From contig NZ_LMOR01000002.1 in NCBI RefSeq assembly GCF_001424225.1, positions 248,001 to 312,000 of the forward strand: a DNA stretch of 64,000 nt. The letters are read 5' to 3'. Made by a program: the position numbers and the translations under genes. This document shows, one piece after another, positions 32,533-40,974 of this stretch. How positions within the stretch are numbered: position 1 is the stretch's first letter; every line of letters begins with the position of its first letter. The notes below the pieces were generated by a model. It was not told the origin of the DNA. It saw only the letters and a list, made by a program, of their open reading frames with translations, and made no database searches. The DNA comes from Microbacterium sp. Leaf151 (GTDB lineage Bacteria > Actinomycetota > Actinomycetes > Actinomycetales > Microbacteriaceae).

Positions 32533-34052
32533 CCGTCGCGCGAACGTGGGCGGTGGCCCTCTCTGGCCTGCGCGGCGATCTCGTCGAGGTGGAGGCCGAT
32601 GTCTCATCGCAGACGCCCGAGTTCTCCATCATCGGCCTGCCCGACAAGGCGCTCGGCGAAGCGGGGCGGCGCGTGCGCAACGCCTGCACCAATCGAGGTC
32701 TCGATCTGCCCAAGCGGCGGATCACGGTGAACCTCTCGCCGGCGAGCCTGCCGAAACGCGGATCCGGCTTCGACGTGGCCATCGCCGTGGCCGCTCTGGC
32801 GACGTCTGTGGAGATGGATGCCGCACGCGTCGCGACGACGGTCCACATCGGCGAGCTGGGTCTCGACGGACGGCTGCGTCCGGTTCCCGGCGTCCTGCCC
32901 TCTGTCATGGCGGCGCAGCGAGCCGGGCACGGCCGGGTCGTCGTCCCGACCGCCAACGCCGCCGAAGCCCGGCTCGTGGAGGGCATGGAGGTGTTCGCGG
33001 CCTCGTGTCTGGCCGAGGTCGTGCGCTGGCACGGCGGCCGCAGCGATGCGGCCGAGCTCGTCGCCGTGGAGGCGCCGAGGGATGCGGCCTCCGACGAGAC
33101 CCTGCTCGACCTCGCCGACGTCGTCGGACAGCCCGAGGCTGTCGACGCACTCATCGTCGCGGCCGCTGGTGGCCACCACATCCTGATGAGCGGGCCGCCG
33201 GGCGCGGGCAAGACGATGCTCGCGCGTCGGCTCCCCGGCATCCTGCCGCCCCTCGATGACGATGCGGCGCTGTCGGTCGCCTCGGTCCGTTCACTCGCGG
33301 CCGACACCGTGACGCGGCTCTCACGCACGCCTCCCTTCGAGAGCCCGCACCACGGGGCGACGGCAGCAGCGCTCATCGGCGGCGGATCCGGTGTCGTCCG
33401 CCCCGGCGCGATAGCCCGCGCCAGCGACGGCGTGCTGTTCCTCGACGAGGGCGGCGAGTTCCCCGCCTCCGTGCTCGATGCACTGCGGCAGCCGCTCGAG
33501 AGCGGCACGATCCAGGTGCACCGGTCAGGTGTCGCGGCGACGTATCCCGCGCGGTTCCAGCTGGTGATCGCGACCAATCCGTGTCCCTGCGGCCAGTACG
33601 GCGTTCCCGGGGGAGCGTGCGAGTGCCCGCCGCAGGCGATCCGCCGGTACTCGCGTCGCCTGTCGGGTCCGCTCCTCGATCGCATCGACATCGACCTGCG
33701 ACTGCAACGCGTGACGTCGGCCCGCCAAGAGGGTGACGCGCGAGTCGTCAGTTCCGCCGACGCGCGGAACCGGGTCGCCGAGGCGAGGGTGCGCGCCGCG
33801 CGGCGATGGTCGTCGACGGCTTGGCGCCGCAACGCCGATGTACCCGGCACGTGGCTGAGGGGGCCGGCAGCCCCGCCGCCGGAGGTGCTCCGGCCCCTCG
33901 ACGTGGCACTGCGTCGCGGGGCGCTGACGCTCCGCGGCTACGACCGTCTGCTGCGGGTCGCGTGGACCGTCGCCGACCTCGCCGGTCACGACCGGCTGCG
34001 GCTCGATGACGTCGGGCGAGCGTTGTATCTCCGTCAGGGGGCGGGCGCGTGA
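32529..34052 (+). CDS. YifB/ComM family Mg-chelatase-like AAA+ ATPase
   Basis: A 507-residue AAA+ ATPase. ComM of this family drives branch migration during natural transformation in some bacteria. The N-terminal Lon-protease-like domain has FSIIGLPDKALGEA and LSPASLPKRGSGFDVAIA. Walker A is GPPGAGKTMLARRLPG near 219. The Walker B segment reads LFLDEGGEF, where LFLDELPEF or LFLDEAPEF is usual. ATNPCPCGQYG and the C-terminal Mg-chelatase domain follow. The GTG start overlaps yraN by 4 bp. Confidence 0.94.
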   Translation: MTVARTWAVALSGLRGDLVEVEADVSSQTPEFSIIGLPDKALGEAGRRVRNACTNRGLDLPKRRITVNLSPASLPKRGSGFDVAIAVAALATSVEMDAARVATTVHIGELGLDGRLRPVPGVLPSVMAAQRAGHGRVVVPTANAAEARLVEGMEVFAASCLAEVVRWHGGRSDAAELVAVEAPRDAASDETLLDLADVVGQPEAVDALIVAAAGGHHILMSGPPGAGKTMLARRLPGILPPLDDDAALSVASVRSLAADTVTRLSRTPPFESPHHGATAAALIGGGSGVVRPGAIARASDGVLFLDEGGEFPASVLDALRQPLESGTIQVHRSGVAATYPARFQLVIATNPCPCGQYGVPGGACECPPQAIRRYSRRLSGPLLDRIDIDLRLQRVTSARQEGDARVVSSADARNRVAEARVRAARRWSSTAWRRNADVPGTWLRGPAAPPPEVLRPLDVALRRGALTLRGYDRLLRVAWTVADLAGHDRLRLDDVGRALYLRQGAGA

Positions 34053-35224
34053 TCCCGATCGACGCGGCGACGGCGACGGTAGCGGTGCGGGGGCTTCGCG
34101 GTGACGATCAGACTCGCGCCCAAGATGCGTACGCGCGGGCGGTGTGGAGCGTGCTCGTCGAACCGGGTGACGGTGTGGCCGGGGCGCTCGTCGCCGAGCA
34201 CGGAGCGATCGAGGCGCTGCGCCGAATCGACGATTCGGAGGATCCCGAGGTGCGCCGGGCGCGAGCTCGCTGGGCGCCGCGCGGGCAGCCGGGCGCCGTC
34301 GAAGCGGCGCTCGATGCGGCCCGGCGGTGCAGGGCATCGCTCGTGGTGCCCGGTGATGCCGCGTGGCCCACGCGTCTCGACGACCTCGGCGCGCACGCGC
34401 CGCTCGCGCTCTGGCGGCGGGGCGCGGTGACGGATGCCGAACGCCCCGCCGTCGCCCTGGTGGGCGCCCGCGCGTCTACGGCCTATGGCGAGGGTGTTGC
34501 AGTCGACCTGGCGGCAGATCTCGCCGCGGCGGGTGTCGCGGTCGTGTCCGGCGCCGCCTACGGCATCGACGGTGCCTGCCATCGAGCAGCCCTGTCTGCG
34601 GGTGGGGCGACGGTCGCCTTCCTCGCCGGAGGCGTCGATCGTCCCTACCCTCGCGGTCACGAGGCCCTTCTCTCTCAGATCGCCGCCACGGGGGCCGTGT
34701 GGAGCGAGACGCCATGCGGTGCCGCGCCGACGAAATGGCGCTTCCTCACGCGGAACAGGCTCATCGCGGCGATGGCCGACGCGGTCGTCGTGGTCGAAGC
34801 AGGATGGCGCAGTGGCTCGCTGAACACCGCCGCTCACGCCGCAACGCTCGGGCGCCCGCTCGGCGCGGTTCCGGGACCGGTGACAAGCGCCGCGTCGGCG
34901 GGGTGTCACCGCATCCTCCGCGAGTACGACGGCGTGTGCGTGACCTCGGCAGCCGACGTGCTGGAGATGCTCGGTGCCGGTGGGCCGCCGCCGCCGGCGG
35001 CAGCGGGGCAGGCACGAACCGACGCCACCACTCGTCTGCTCGACGCGCTGTCGTCGCGCACGGGACGCTCGCCCGACGAGGTCGCGCGCCGCAGCGGACT
35101 CGCGCCCGACGAAGCGGCCATCCTGCTGGGCTTCGCCGAGCTGGAAGGTCGGGTGCTCCGCGAGGACGACGGCACGTGGCGCACGATCGCGCGAGACGCG
35201 GCGGGCGGACGACGAACAGGCTAG
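34049..35224 (+). CDS. dprA: DNA processing protein DprA
   Basis: DprA (391 aa) loads RecA onto incoming single-stranded DNA in transformation and is also present in many bacteria not known to be competent. The Rossmann core contains ALVGARASTAYGEGVA (about 133), SGAAYGIDGACHRAAL (about 165) and SETPCGAAPTKWRFLTRNRLIAAM (about 218, split). VEAGWRSGSLNTAAHA follows. A winged-helix-like C-terminal domain lies at about 325-391. It overlaps yifB by 4 bp. Confidence 0.95.
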   Translation: MIPIDAATATVAVRGLRGDDQTRAQDAYARAVWSVLVEPGDGVAGALVAEHGAIEALRRIDDSEDPEVRRARARWAPRGQPGAVEAALDAARRCRASLVVPGDAAWPTRLDDLGAHAPLALWRRGAVTDAERPAVALVGARASTAYGEGVAVDLAADLAAAGVAVVSGAAYGIDGACHRAALSAGGATVAFLAGGVDRPYPRGHEALLSQIAATGAVWSETPCGAAPTKWRFLTRNRLIAAMADAVVVVEAGWRSGSLNTAAHAATLGRPLGAVPGPVTSAASAGCHRILREYDGVCVTSAADVLEMLGAGGPPPPAAAGQARTDATTRLLDALSSRTGRSPDEVARRSGLAPDEAAILLGFAELEGRVLREDDGTWRTIARDAAGGRRTG

Positions 35225-35309
35225 GGGGTGCGGCGTCGCAGGCGGCGTGGGGACCGCTTCGTCTCGTGGGGTTTCGGCGCGTGGCGGACGCATTCGAGCG
35301 GCGTCGGGG

Positions 35310-35315
35310 CAGTCT
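35310..35315 (+). promoter_or_regulatory. Possible leaderless -10 for xerC
   Basis: CAGTCT ends exactly 6 nt before the ATG at 35322. It lacks the usual leading T, so only the spacing supports it. Confidence 0.35.
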
Positions 35316-35321
35316 GGACGA

Positions 35322-36287
35322 ATGCGCACGTCTGAGGTCGTCGAGGGCTATCTCGCCCACGTCGCCGACGTGCGGCGCCTGTCGCCCGCAACGGTCCGCG
35401 CCTACCGGGCTGATCTCGCCGACCTCGTCCGAGCGATAGGCGACCGTGACATCTCCCACGTCGAGGTCGACGATCTGCGCGAGTGGCAGTGGCAGGCGAC
35501 GAAAGCCGGGCAGGCGAAAGCGACGGCCGCCCGACGGACCTCGACCGTGCGGGGGATGTTCGGATGGGCCGCAGAGCAGGGGCTGGTAGAGGTCGACCCG
35601 TCGCAGCGGATGGTCTCGCCCAAGCGTGGTCGCACCCTGCCGACGGTGGCGACCGCCGCCGCTCTCGACGACGTACTCTCCGACGCCGCCGCGGCCGCGG
35701 AGAGCGGGGACGCGAACACCCTGCGCGACCACGCGATCCTCGAGGCGCTCTACGGCTCGGGTGCGCGGGTATCGGAGATCTGCGGGCTCGACCTCGACGA
35801 CATCGATCACGAACGACGGACCCTTCGGTTGCGAGGAAAGGGCGACAAAGAGAGGGTGGTGCCGTTCGGTCTTCCAGCTGAGCGCGCCCTGCAGGCTTAC
35901 CTCGTCCGAGGTCGTCCCGTGCTCGTGGCGCGCCGCCAGGCGGCCCTGCACGAGGGCCGTGGAGATGAGGCCGCGTCCGCACCGCGCCGGCTCGCGGCGA
36001 CGGGTGATGCGCGCGCCGTGTTCCTGGGGGCGAGGGGGGCACGACTGGGTCCCCGGGCTGTTCACTCGCTCGTGTCACGGACGGTCGCTCCGCGTGTCGG
36101 CACCGACGTCCTCGGACCCCACGCCCTCCGTCATTCGGCGGCGACGCACCTGCTCGACGGGGGAGCCGACCTGCGCGCGGTCCAGGAGATCCTCGGGCAC
36201 GCGAGCCTGGGCACCACGCAGATCTACACGCACGTGTCGGCTGAACGCCTGCGCGAGGCCTACCGGCTGGCGCACCCGCGCGCCTGA
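35322..36287 (+). CDS. xerC: Tyrosine recombinase XerC
   Basis: XerC (321 aa) resolves chromosome dimers at dif with XerD. The SAM-like N-terminal domain (about 1-90) precedes the catalytic domain. The catalytic set is Arg in ALYGSGARVSEI, Lys in RGKGDKERVVPF, His/Arg in HALRHSAATH, His in LGHASLGTTQ and Tyr in IYTHVS. The ATG at 35322 gives the usual N-terminus. The last codons and the stop (RLAHPRA) lie inside the first copy of a tandem repeat. Confidence 0.94.
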   Translation: MRTSEVVEGYLAHVADVRRLSPATVRAYRADLADLVRAIGDRDISHVEVDDLREWQWQATKAGQAKATAARRTSTVRGMFGWAAEQGLVEVDPSQRMVSPKRGRTLPTVATAAALDDVLSDAAAAAESGDANTLRDHAILEALYGSGARVSEICGLDLDDIDHERRTLRLRGKGDKERVVPFGLPAERALQAYLVRGRPVLVARRQAALHEGRGDEAASAPRRLAATGDARAVFLGARGARLGPRAVHSLVSRTVAPRVGTDVLGPHALRHSAATHLLDGGADLRAVQEILGHASLGTTQIYTHVSAERLREAYRLAHPRA

Positions 36288-36536
36288 GGCAGAGCCGTCC
36301 TCACCTCCTGCGCGGACAGCGCACCCGCGCGCCTGGGGCAGAGCCCGTCCTCACCTCCCGCGCGGACAGCGCACCCGCGCGCCTGAGGCAGAGCCGTCCT
36401 CACCTCCTGCGCGGACAGCGCACCCGCGCGCCTGGGGCAGAGCCCGTCCTCACCTCCTGCGCGGGTAGCGCACCCGCGCGCCTGGGGCAGAGCCGTCCCC
36501 ACGTTACGCGCGGCCGGCGCACCCGCCTGGCCCACC
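36270..36536. repeat. Tandem array of 49/50-bp units beginning inside xerC
   Basis: Units start at 36270 (49 bp), 36319 (50), 36369 (49), 36418 (50), 36468 (49, diverged) and 36517 (partial). Units 1 and 3 read CCTGAGG...GAGCCGTCC; units 2 and 4 read CCTGGGG...GAGCCCGTCC. The array therefore arose as a 99-bp double-unit duplication. The first unit includes the last seven codons and the stop of xerC. With the following 140 bp it fills the 389-bp gap before the DUF3060 gene. There are no spacers, so it is not a CRISPR array. Confidence 0.92.
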
Positions 36537-36664
36537 CCGGGCCGACGCCGTCCGGACTGTCTCGCCCCACGACCTCCGCGACCGAATCGACCCCGCATGG
36601 GCACACCCCATCCTGCCCACCCGTCGGGGGAGACGTCCCCCTGGTGAGCGCCTTCTTCCGGGCC

Positions 36665-36670
36665 TACCGT
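36665..36670 (+). promoter_or_regulatory. Leaderless -10 for the DUF3060 lipoprotein gene
   Basis: TACCGT ends exactly 6 nt before the ATG at 36677, which favours that start over the GTG at 36644. The stretch 36537-36664 shows nothing I can name. Confidence 0.55.
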
Positions 36671-36676
36671 GAGGTC

Positions 36677-37264
36677 ATGAACCGCCGTCTGCTCCCTTTC
36701 TTCGGCGTGGCGGCCCTCACCACCCTCCTGGCGGGGTGCATCTACGTCAGCGCCCCGCGACCGGCCGAATCGCGCCTGCCCCCGAGCCCCGACGGACAAG
36801 TCGCTCAGACCACGGCTCCATCGTCGACGGCGACCCCCCTCGCTCCCACGCCCGCGGCATCCTCACCGCCCGACGCCGACGCGCTCGACTGCGGCGACGG
36901 CAGTCGCACCGTATCGGGCGCCGAACAGTCGTTCCGCGTCACGGGTACCTGTACCGAGCTGACGGTCGCCGGCTCCGCGCTCAGGGTCGACGCGTCCGCG
37001 GCCACCGTGGGAACGCTCCGCATCTCGGGTGATCGCATCCGTGTGCAGGTCGCCGGCGCCGACGAGGTGATCGTCCAGGGAGACGACGGCGCGGTGATCT
37101 CGGCGGCCGGCATCGGACGCATCGAGATCGAGGGCGACCGCACGACCACCGAGGCGGCATCGGGTATCCCCTCGGTCACGGTTCGTGGGCACGACAACGT
37201 CGTCCGCTCCGGAGGTGGAGTCGGGTCGGCGGTCGTGTCGGGCAGCGGCAACAAGATCCGCTGA
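36677..37264 (+). CDS. DUF3060 family lipoprotein
   Basis: A 195-residue secreted lipoprotein. The signal peptide ends at LLAGC (Cys at about residue 21). A Pro/Ser/Thr/Ala linker to about 70 is followed by a repetitive beta-rich region (LTVAGSALRV, VTVRGHDNVVRSGGG, VVSGSGNKIR) typical of DUF3060, which probably forms a small beta-helix. Function is unknown. It sits with an M23 protein between xerC and rpsB. Confidence 0.8.
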   Translation: MNRRLLPFFGVAALTTLLAGCIYVSAPRPAESRLPPSPDGQVAQTTAPSSTATPLAPTPAASSPPDADALDCGDGSRTVSGAEQSFRVTGTCTELTVAGSALRVDASAATVGTLRISGDRIRVQVAGADEVIVQGDDGAVISAAGIGRIEIEGDRTTTEAASGIPSVTVRGHDNVVRSGGGVGSAVVSGSGNKIR

Positions 37265-37338
37265 CGACCCGGTACGTGCGCGAGCGACGTCGTCAGCGCG
37301 CCACCCCGTACGGCAGCGTCACCACGGGCCGCGGACCA

Positions 37339-37812
37339 TCAGCAGCACGGGAGCAGGACCGCCCGCGGCACGCCACCGAGCAGCCGTAACGGGTTGACGT
37401 ACTCCCCGTCCAGGCGCACCCCGAAGTGCAGCGTCCGCGGCGCGGTGTGCCCGCCCGCTGTGAGCCGACCGACCGGAGCCCCCCGCGCGACGGCATCGCC
37501 GACGGCGAGATCGGAGGCGACGGGCTCGAGCGTCGTCACCAGCCCGCCCCCGTGATCGATCGTCACCACCGGGCGACCGGCCACCTCGCCCGCGAACGCC
37601 ACGTGCCCGTCGGCGGGGGAGCGGACGACCTCGCCGGATGAGAGATCGAGTCCCCGGTGGCCCGGTCCGTAGGCGTGGGCCGGAGCCTCGTAGGGCCGCA
37701 CGACCTGGACGTGCTCGACGGGCCACACCCATCCGAGGTCGGCGAGTGGCTCCGGTGCCGCGAGAAGGAGCGCGGCGAGCACCGCGAAGGAACGGAGGGA
37801 TGCCGACATCAT
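37339..37812 (-). CDS. M23 (LytM) family protein lacking the catalytic histidines
   Basis: A 157-residue exported protein with a short signal peptide ([16 protein letters not shown]). The LytM fold is clear: GPGHRGLDL holds the first zinc His and Asp, and TLHFGVRL the last zinc His. Where active enzymes have a catalytic His in YAHL this protein reads TTLEPV, and the first His of the HxH pair is replaced (RTLH). It may therefore bind zinc without cutting peptidoglycan, like amidase activators. It ends in Cys-Cys. The CAGACT hexamer (37819-37824) fixes the first ATG. Confidence 0.82.
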   Translation of the reverse strand: MMSASLRSFAVLAALLLAAPEPLADLGWVWPVEHVQVVRPYEAPAHAYGPGHRGLDLSSGEVVRSPADGHVAFAGEVAGRPVVTIDHGGGLVTTLEPVASDLAVGDAVARGAPVGRLTAGGHTAPRTLHFGVRLDGEYVNPLRLLGGVPRAVLLPCC

Positions 37813-37818
37813 CGAGGC

Positions 37819-37824
37819 AGTCTG
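37819..37824 (-). promoter_or_regulatory. Leaderless -10 for the M23 gene
   Basis: CAGACT on the minus strand ends 6 nt before the ATG at 37812. Confidence 0.48.
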
Positions 37825-37898
37825 CCGCGCGCGTTCTCCGGCGGGCCGCGCTCTCTACGCGGGTGGGGACCGGCACGCGGTGGGGAGGAGCGGTCCTG

Positions 37899-38116
37899 TA
37901 TGCTGGGGGATGCATCCCGCATGTCGGGATGACTCCGCGTGCCCATTGCGCACCGCGTCGTTCTCGCGAATGACGCACCGCGCGGCATCCACACCCCATG
38001 GTCCTCCGCTCCGGCGGGTGGCGGGTGTGCGCCGGGCACCAGGCTCGTCAGGCGAACCGCTTGACGCGAACAACCACAACCACGGCGCGAAAGCGCTCAG
38101 AAACAGGAGTACGACC
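37899..38116 (+). promoter_or_regulatory. rpsB promoter and long leader
   Basis: TATGCT (37899-37904) is the best -10 upstream of rpsB and gives a leader of about 205 nt. The leader begins with short self-complementary stretches (CCCGCATGTCGGG) and has GCGC-GAAA-GCGC just before the AGGAG site. A long 5' leader fits ribosomal-protein autoregulation. It accounts for the 304-bp gap between the M23 gene and rpsB. Confidence 0.45.
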
Positions 38117-39067
38117 ATGGCCGTCGTCACCATCCGCCAGCTGCTCGACAGCGGCGTTCACTTCGGACACCAGACCCGCCGGTGGAACCCGAAGGTGAAG
38201 CGCTTCATCCTCACGGAGCGCTCCGGCATCCACATCATCGACCTGCAGCAGTCGCTCGGGTACATCGACAAGGCGTACGAGTTCGTGAAGGAGACCGTCG
38301 CGCACGGCGGCACCATCCTCTTCGTCGGCACCAAGAAGCAGGCGCAAGAAGTCCTCGCCGAGCAGGCGACCCGCGTGGGCCAGCCCTACGTCAACCAGCG
38401 CTGGCTCGGTGGTCTCCTCACCAACTTCCAGACGGTGTCGAAGCGTCTCGCCCGCATGAAGGAGCTCGAGGAGCTCGACTACGAGAACCCGGCCGAGAGC
38501 GGCTTCACCAAGAAGGAGCTGCTGCTCAAGAAGCGCGAGCTCGACAAGCTGCACAAGTCGCTCGGTGGTATCCGCAACCTGCAGAAGACCCCGTCGGCCA
38601 TCTGGGTCGTCGACGCCAAGCGCGAGCACCTCGCGGTCGACGAGGCCAAGAAGCTCGGCATCCCCGTGATCGGCATCCTCGACACCAACGCCGACCCCGA
38701 CGAGTTCCAGTACCCGATCCCCGGTAACGACGACGCGATCCGCTCGGTGAGCCTGCTCACGCGCATCATCGCCGACGCCGCCGCCGAGGGCCTCATCCAG
38801 CGTCACCAGCCCGCCGGTGAGGACGAGGCCGCCGAGCCCCTCGCCGAGTGGGAGCGCGACCTGCTCGAGACGCCCGCCGAGACGAACGCCGAGACCACCG
38901 AGGCTGCAACGGAGTCGCCCGCCGACGCCGCCGGCGCCGAGGCTCACGACGAGACCGTCGCCGCCGAGTCGGGCGAGACCGCGACCGAGGTCGCCGACGC
39001 CGAGGCAACCGACGCCGTGGCAACCGACGCCGAGGCCGCTGACGCCGAGGCCACCGACAGCAAGTAA
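38117..39067 (+). CDS. rpsB: 30S ribosomal protein S2
   Basis: S2 (316 aa) begins [31 protein letters not shown] and the switch region [25 protein letters not shown] are conserved. ACAGGAG precedes the ATG. After the core ends at about residue 240, a tail of about 70 residues is made of Ala/Glu/Asp/Thr repeats ([15 protein letters not shown]), so it is longer than the E. coli protein (241 aa). It precedes tsf. Confidence 0.97.
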   Translation: MAVVTIRQLLDSGVHFGHQTRRWNPKVKRFILTERSGIHIIDLQQSLGYIDKAYEFVKETVAHGGTILFVGTKKQAQEVLAEQATRVGQPYVNQRWLGGLLTNFQTVSKRLARMKELEELDYENPAESGFTKKELLLKKRELDKLHKSLGGIRNLQKTPSAIWVVDAKREHLAVDEAKKLGIPVIGILDTNADPDEFQYPIPGNDDAIRSVSLLTRIIADAAAEGLIQRHQPAGEDEAAEPLAEWERDLLETPAETNAETTEAATESPADAAGAEAHDETVAAESGETATEVADAEATDAVATDAEAADAEATDSK

Positions 39068-39120
39068 GCCGCGCGACGCCCGGTTCACCATCGCGTGAAC
39101 GGTGCGTCACCCGCACAGGC

Positions 39121-39126
39121 TACGAT
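39121..39126 (+). promoter_or_regulatory. -10-like element for tsf
   Basis: TACGAT lies directly before a large hairpin (39127-39180). If used, the tsf transcript would begin in or just before the stem. Confidence 0.4.
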
Positions 39127-39180
39127 CCGGCGGGGTCGTGACTGCCCCCTCGCTCGAGGGTGGCGACACGGCCCCGCCGG
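39127..39180 (+). ncRNA. Nested hairpin in the rpsB-tsf gap
   Basis: An outer stem pairs 39127-39140 with 39167-39180 (14 bp, one G-T pair). An inner stem pairs CCCTCG (39147-39152) with CGAGGG (39155-39160). No T-run follows, so it is a structured leader or processing site rather than a plain intrinsic terminator. The tsf ribosome site (AAGGAG) is free downstream. Confidence 0.5.
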
Positions 39181-39221
39181 GCTCACATCGAGAACGAAAA
39201 CGACAAGGAGACCGCCACACC

Positions 39222-40049
39222 ATGGCAAACTTCACGATCGCCGACATCAAGGCGCTGCGCGAGCAGCTCGGCACCGGCATGGTCGACACCAAGAAGGCGC
39301 TCGAAGAGGCTGACGGCGACGTCGAGAAGGCCGTCGAGATCCTGCGCCTCAAGGGTGCCAAGGGCAACGCCAAGCGCGCCGACCGTTCCACGAGCGAGGG
39401 CCTCGTCGCCGCTCGCGAGACCAACGGTTCCGTGACGCTTCTCGAGCTCGCCTGCGAGACCGACTTCGTCGCCAAGAACGAGCGCTTCATCGCTCTGGCC
39501 GACAAGGTCGTCGACGCCGCCGCCGCCGCGGGTGCCGACTCGGTCGAGACGGCCCTGTCCGCCGACGCCGACGGCAAGACCGTCGAGCAGCTCATCTCCG
39601 ACGAGGCCGCCATCATTGGCGAGAAGGTCGAACTGCGTCGCGTGCGCACGATCTCGGGCGACAAGTTCGAGGTGTACCTGCACAAGACCAGCAAGGACCT
39701 GCCTCCGCAGGTCGGCGTGGTGCTCGCCTACACCGGTGACGACGCCGAGACCGCTCGCTCCATCGCGCAGCACATCTCGTTCGCGAACCCCTCGTACCTC
39801 ACCCGCGACGCCGTGCCCGAGGCCGACGTCGACAAGGAGCGCGAGATCGTCACCGAGATCTCCCGCAACGAGGGCAAGCCCGAGGCCGCCCTGCCGAAGA
39901 TCGTCGAGGGCCGCGTCAACGCCTTCTTCAAGCAGGTCTCGCTGCTCGACCAGGACTACGCGAAGGACAACAAGCTGTCCGTCGCGAAGGTCGCGTCCGA
40001 CGCCGGTCTCACCCTGACCGACTTCGCCCGCTTCAAGGTCGGCGCGTAA
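39222..40049 (+). CDS. tsf: Elongation factor Ts
   Basis: EF-Ts (275 aa) regenerates EF-Tu-GTP. The UBA-like N-terminus ADIKALREQLGTGMVDTKKALEEADGD and the TDFVAKNERF motif that contacts EF-Tu near residue 80 are intact. It ends in SDAGLTLTDFARFKVGA. AAGGAG lies upstream of the ATG. A perfect hairpin terminator follows 12 bp after the stop. Confidence 0.98.
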   Translation: MANFTIADIKALREQLGTGMVDTKKALEEADGDVEKAVEILRLKGAKGNAKRADRSTSEGLVAARETNGSVTLLELACETDFVAKNERFIALADKVVDAAAAAGADSVETALSADADGKTVEQLISDEAAIIGEKVELRRVRTISGDKFEVYLHKTSKDLPPQVGVVLAYTGDDAETARSIAQHISFANPSYLTRDAVPEADVDKEREIVTEISRNEGKPEAALPKIVEGRVNAFFKQVSLLDQDYAKDNKLSVAKVASDAGLTLTDFARFKVGA

Positions 40050-40061
40050 CGCACGCATGAC

Positions 40062-40095
40062 AAGGCCCGGGATGCCATGGCATCCCGGGCCTTTT
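40062..40095 (+). terminator. Intrinsic terminator of tsf, a 32-bp palindrome
   Basis: Bases 40062-40093 are a perfect palindrome. Each 16-base arm contains CCCGGG and the heptamer GGATGCC/GGCATCC, and a short T-run follows (CTTTTCC). Confidence 0.88.
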
Positions 40096-40182
40096 CCCTG
40101 CCCGGGCTCCCGCTGCGACCGCCGCGGACGCACGCAGGAAACGCGCGGGGGATAGTTTGTTCAAGACGAGAGGACACCACAC

Positions 40183-40899
40183 GTGATCGATGAGGCCAGC
40201 AAGCGCCGCCGAGTTCTTCTGAAGCTGTCGGGGGAGGCGTTCGGGGGCGGCCAGTTGGGCGTGAACCCGGATGTCGTGAGTCAGATCGCGCGAGAGATCG
40301 CCCAGGCCGTCGACCGGGTCGAGATCGCGATCGTGGTCGGTGGGGGCAACTTCTTCCGCGGCGCCGAGCTCAGTCAGCGCGGCATGGACCGCGGACGCGC
40401 CGACTACATGGGGATGCTCGGCACCGTCATGAACGCCCTCGCCCTGCAGGACTTCCTCGAGCAGGCCGGAGCCGCCACCCGCGTGCAGTCGGCCATCTCG
40501 ATGACCCAGGTCGCCGAGCCCTACATTCCGCGTCGCGCCGTCCGCCACCTCGAGAAGGGGCGCGTCGTTATCTTCGGCGCCGGTGCGGGACTGCCCTACT
40601 TCTCGACCGACACGGTCGCCGCCCAGCGGGCACTCGAGATCGGCGCGACCGAGGTGCTCGTGGCCAAGAACGGCGTGGACGGCGTCTACACCGCCGACCC
40701 GCGCACCGACTCCTCCGCCACGAAGCTCGACCACATCACCTACCGCGACGCCCTGCAGAAGGGGCTCAAGGTCGTCGACTCGACCGCGTTCAGCCTTTGC
40801 ATGGATAACGGCATCGACATGCGCGTGTTCGGCATGGAGCCCGGCAACGTCACCGACGCGCTGCTGGGCGAGACCATGGGAACCCTGGTCACCGCGTGA
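40183..40899 (+). CDS. pyrH: Uridylate kinase (UMP kinase)
   Basis: PyrH (238 aa) phosphorylates UMP to UDP and is an amino-acid-kinase-fold hexamer. [11 protein letters not shown] is near residue 12, [10 protein letters not shown] near 50, [26 protein letters not shown] (split, about 110-135) and [10 protein letters not shown] near 166. The GTG start has GAGAGG upstream. It is followed by a GC hairpin and frr, the usual order. Confidence 0.97.
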   Translation: MIDEASKRRRVLLKLSGEAFGGGQLGVNPDVVSQIAREIAQAVDRVEIAIVVGGGNFFRGAELSQRGMDRGRADYMGMLGTVMNALALQDFLEQAGAATRVQSAISMTQVAEPYIPRRAVRHLEKGRVVIFGAGAGLPYFSTDTVAAQRALEIGATEVLVAKNGVDGVYTADPRTDSSATKLDHITYRDALQKGLKVVDSTAFSLCMDNGIDMRVFGMEPGNVTDALLGETMGTLVTA

Positions 40900-40905
40900 C
40901 GCGCC

Positions 40906-40933
40906 GCGCGGGCCCGGGGAGCCGGGCCCGCGC
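40906..40933. terminator. GC-only hairpin between pyrH and frr
   Basis: GCGCGGGCCCGG (40906-40917) and CCGGGCCCGCGC (40922-40933) form a perfect 12-bp stem with a 4-nt loop, 6 bp after the pyrH stop. The frr -10 TAGACT begins 5 nt later. Confidence 0.6.
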
Positions 40934-40938
40934 GCGAC

Positions 40939-40944
40939 TAGACT
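40939..40944 (+). promoter_or_regulatory. -10 element for frr
   Basis: TAGACT lies 30 nt before the frr GTG, giving a leader of about 24 nt that carries the ATGGAGT ribosome site. Confidence 0.55.
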
Positions 40945-40974
40945 GAGACGTCAGTCCCAACGAATGGAGTCACC

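Noticed and set aside
36270..36536. Possible CRISPR array
   Set aside because: Units are contiguous with no unique spacers and no cas genes are present; it is a simple tandem duplication.
36260..36799. Minus-strand frame across the tandem repeat with repeated QEVRTALPQARGC units
   Set aside because: The repetition comes from the DNA repeat, and the frame runs antisense into xerC and the DUF3060 promoter. No ribosome site supports it.
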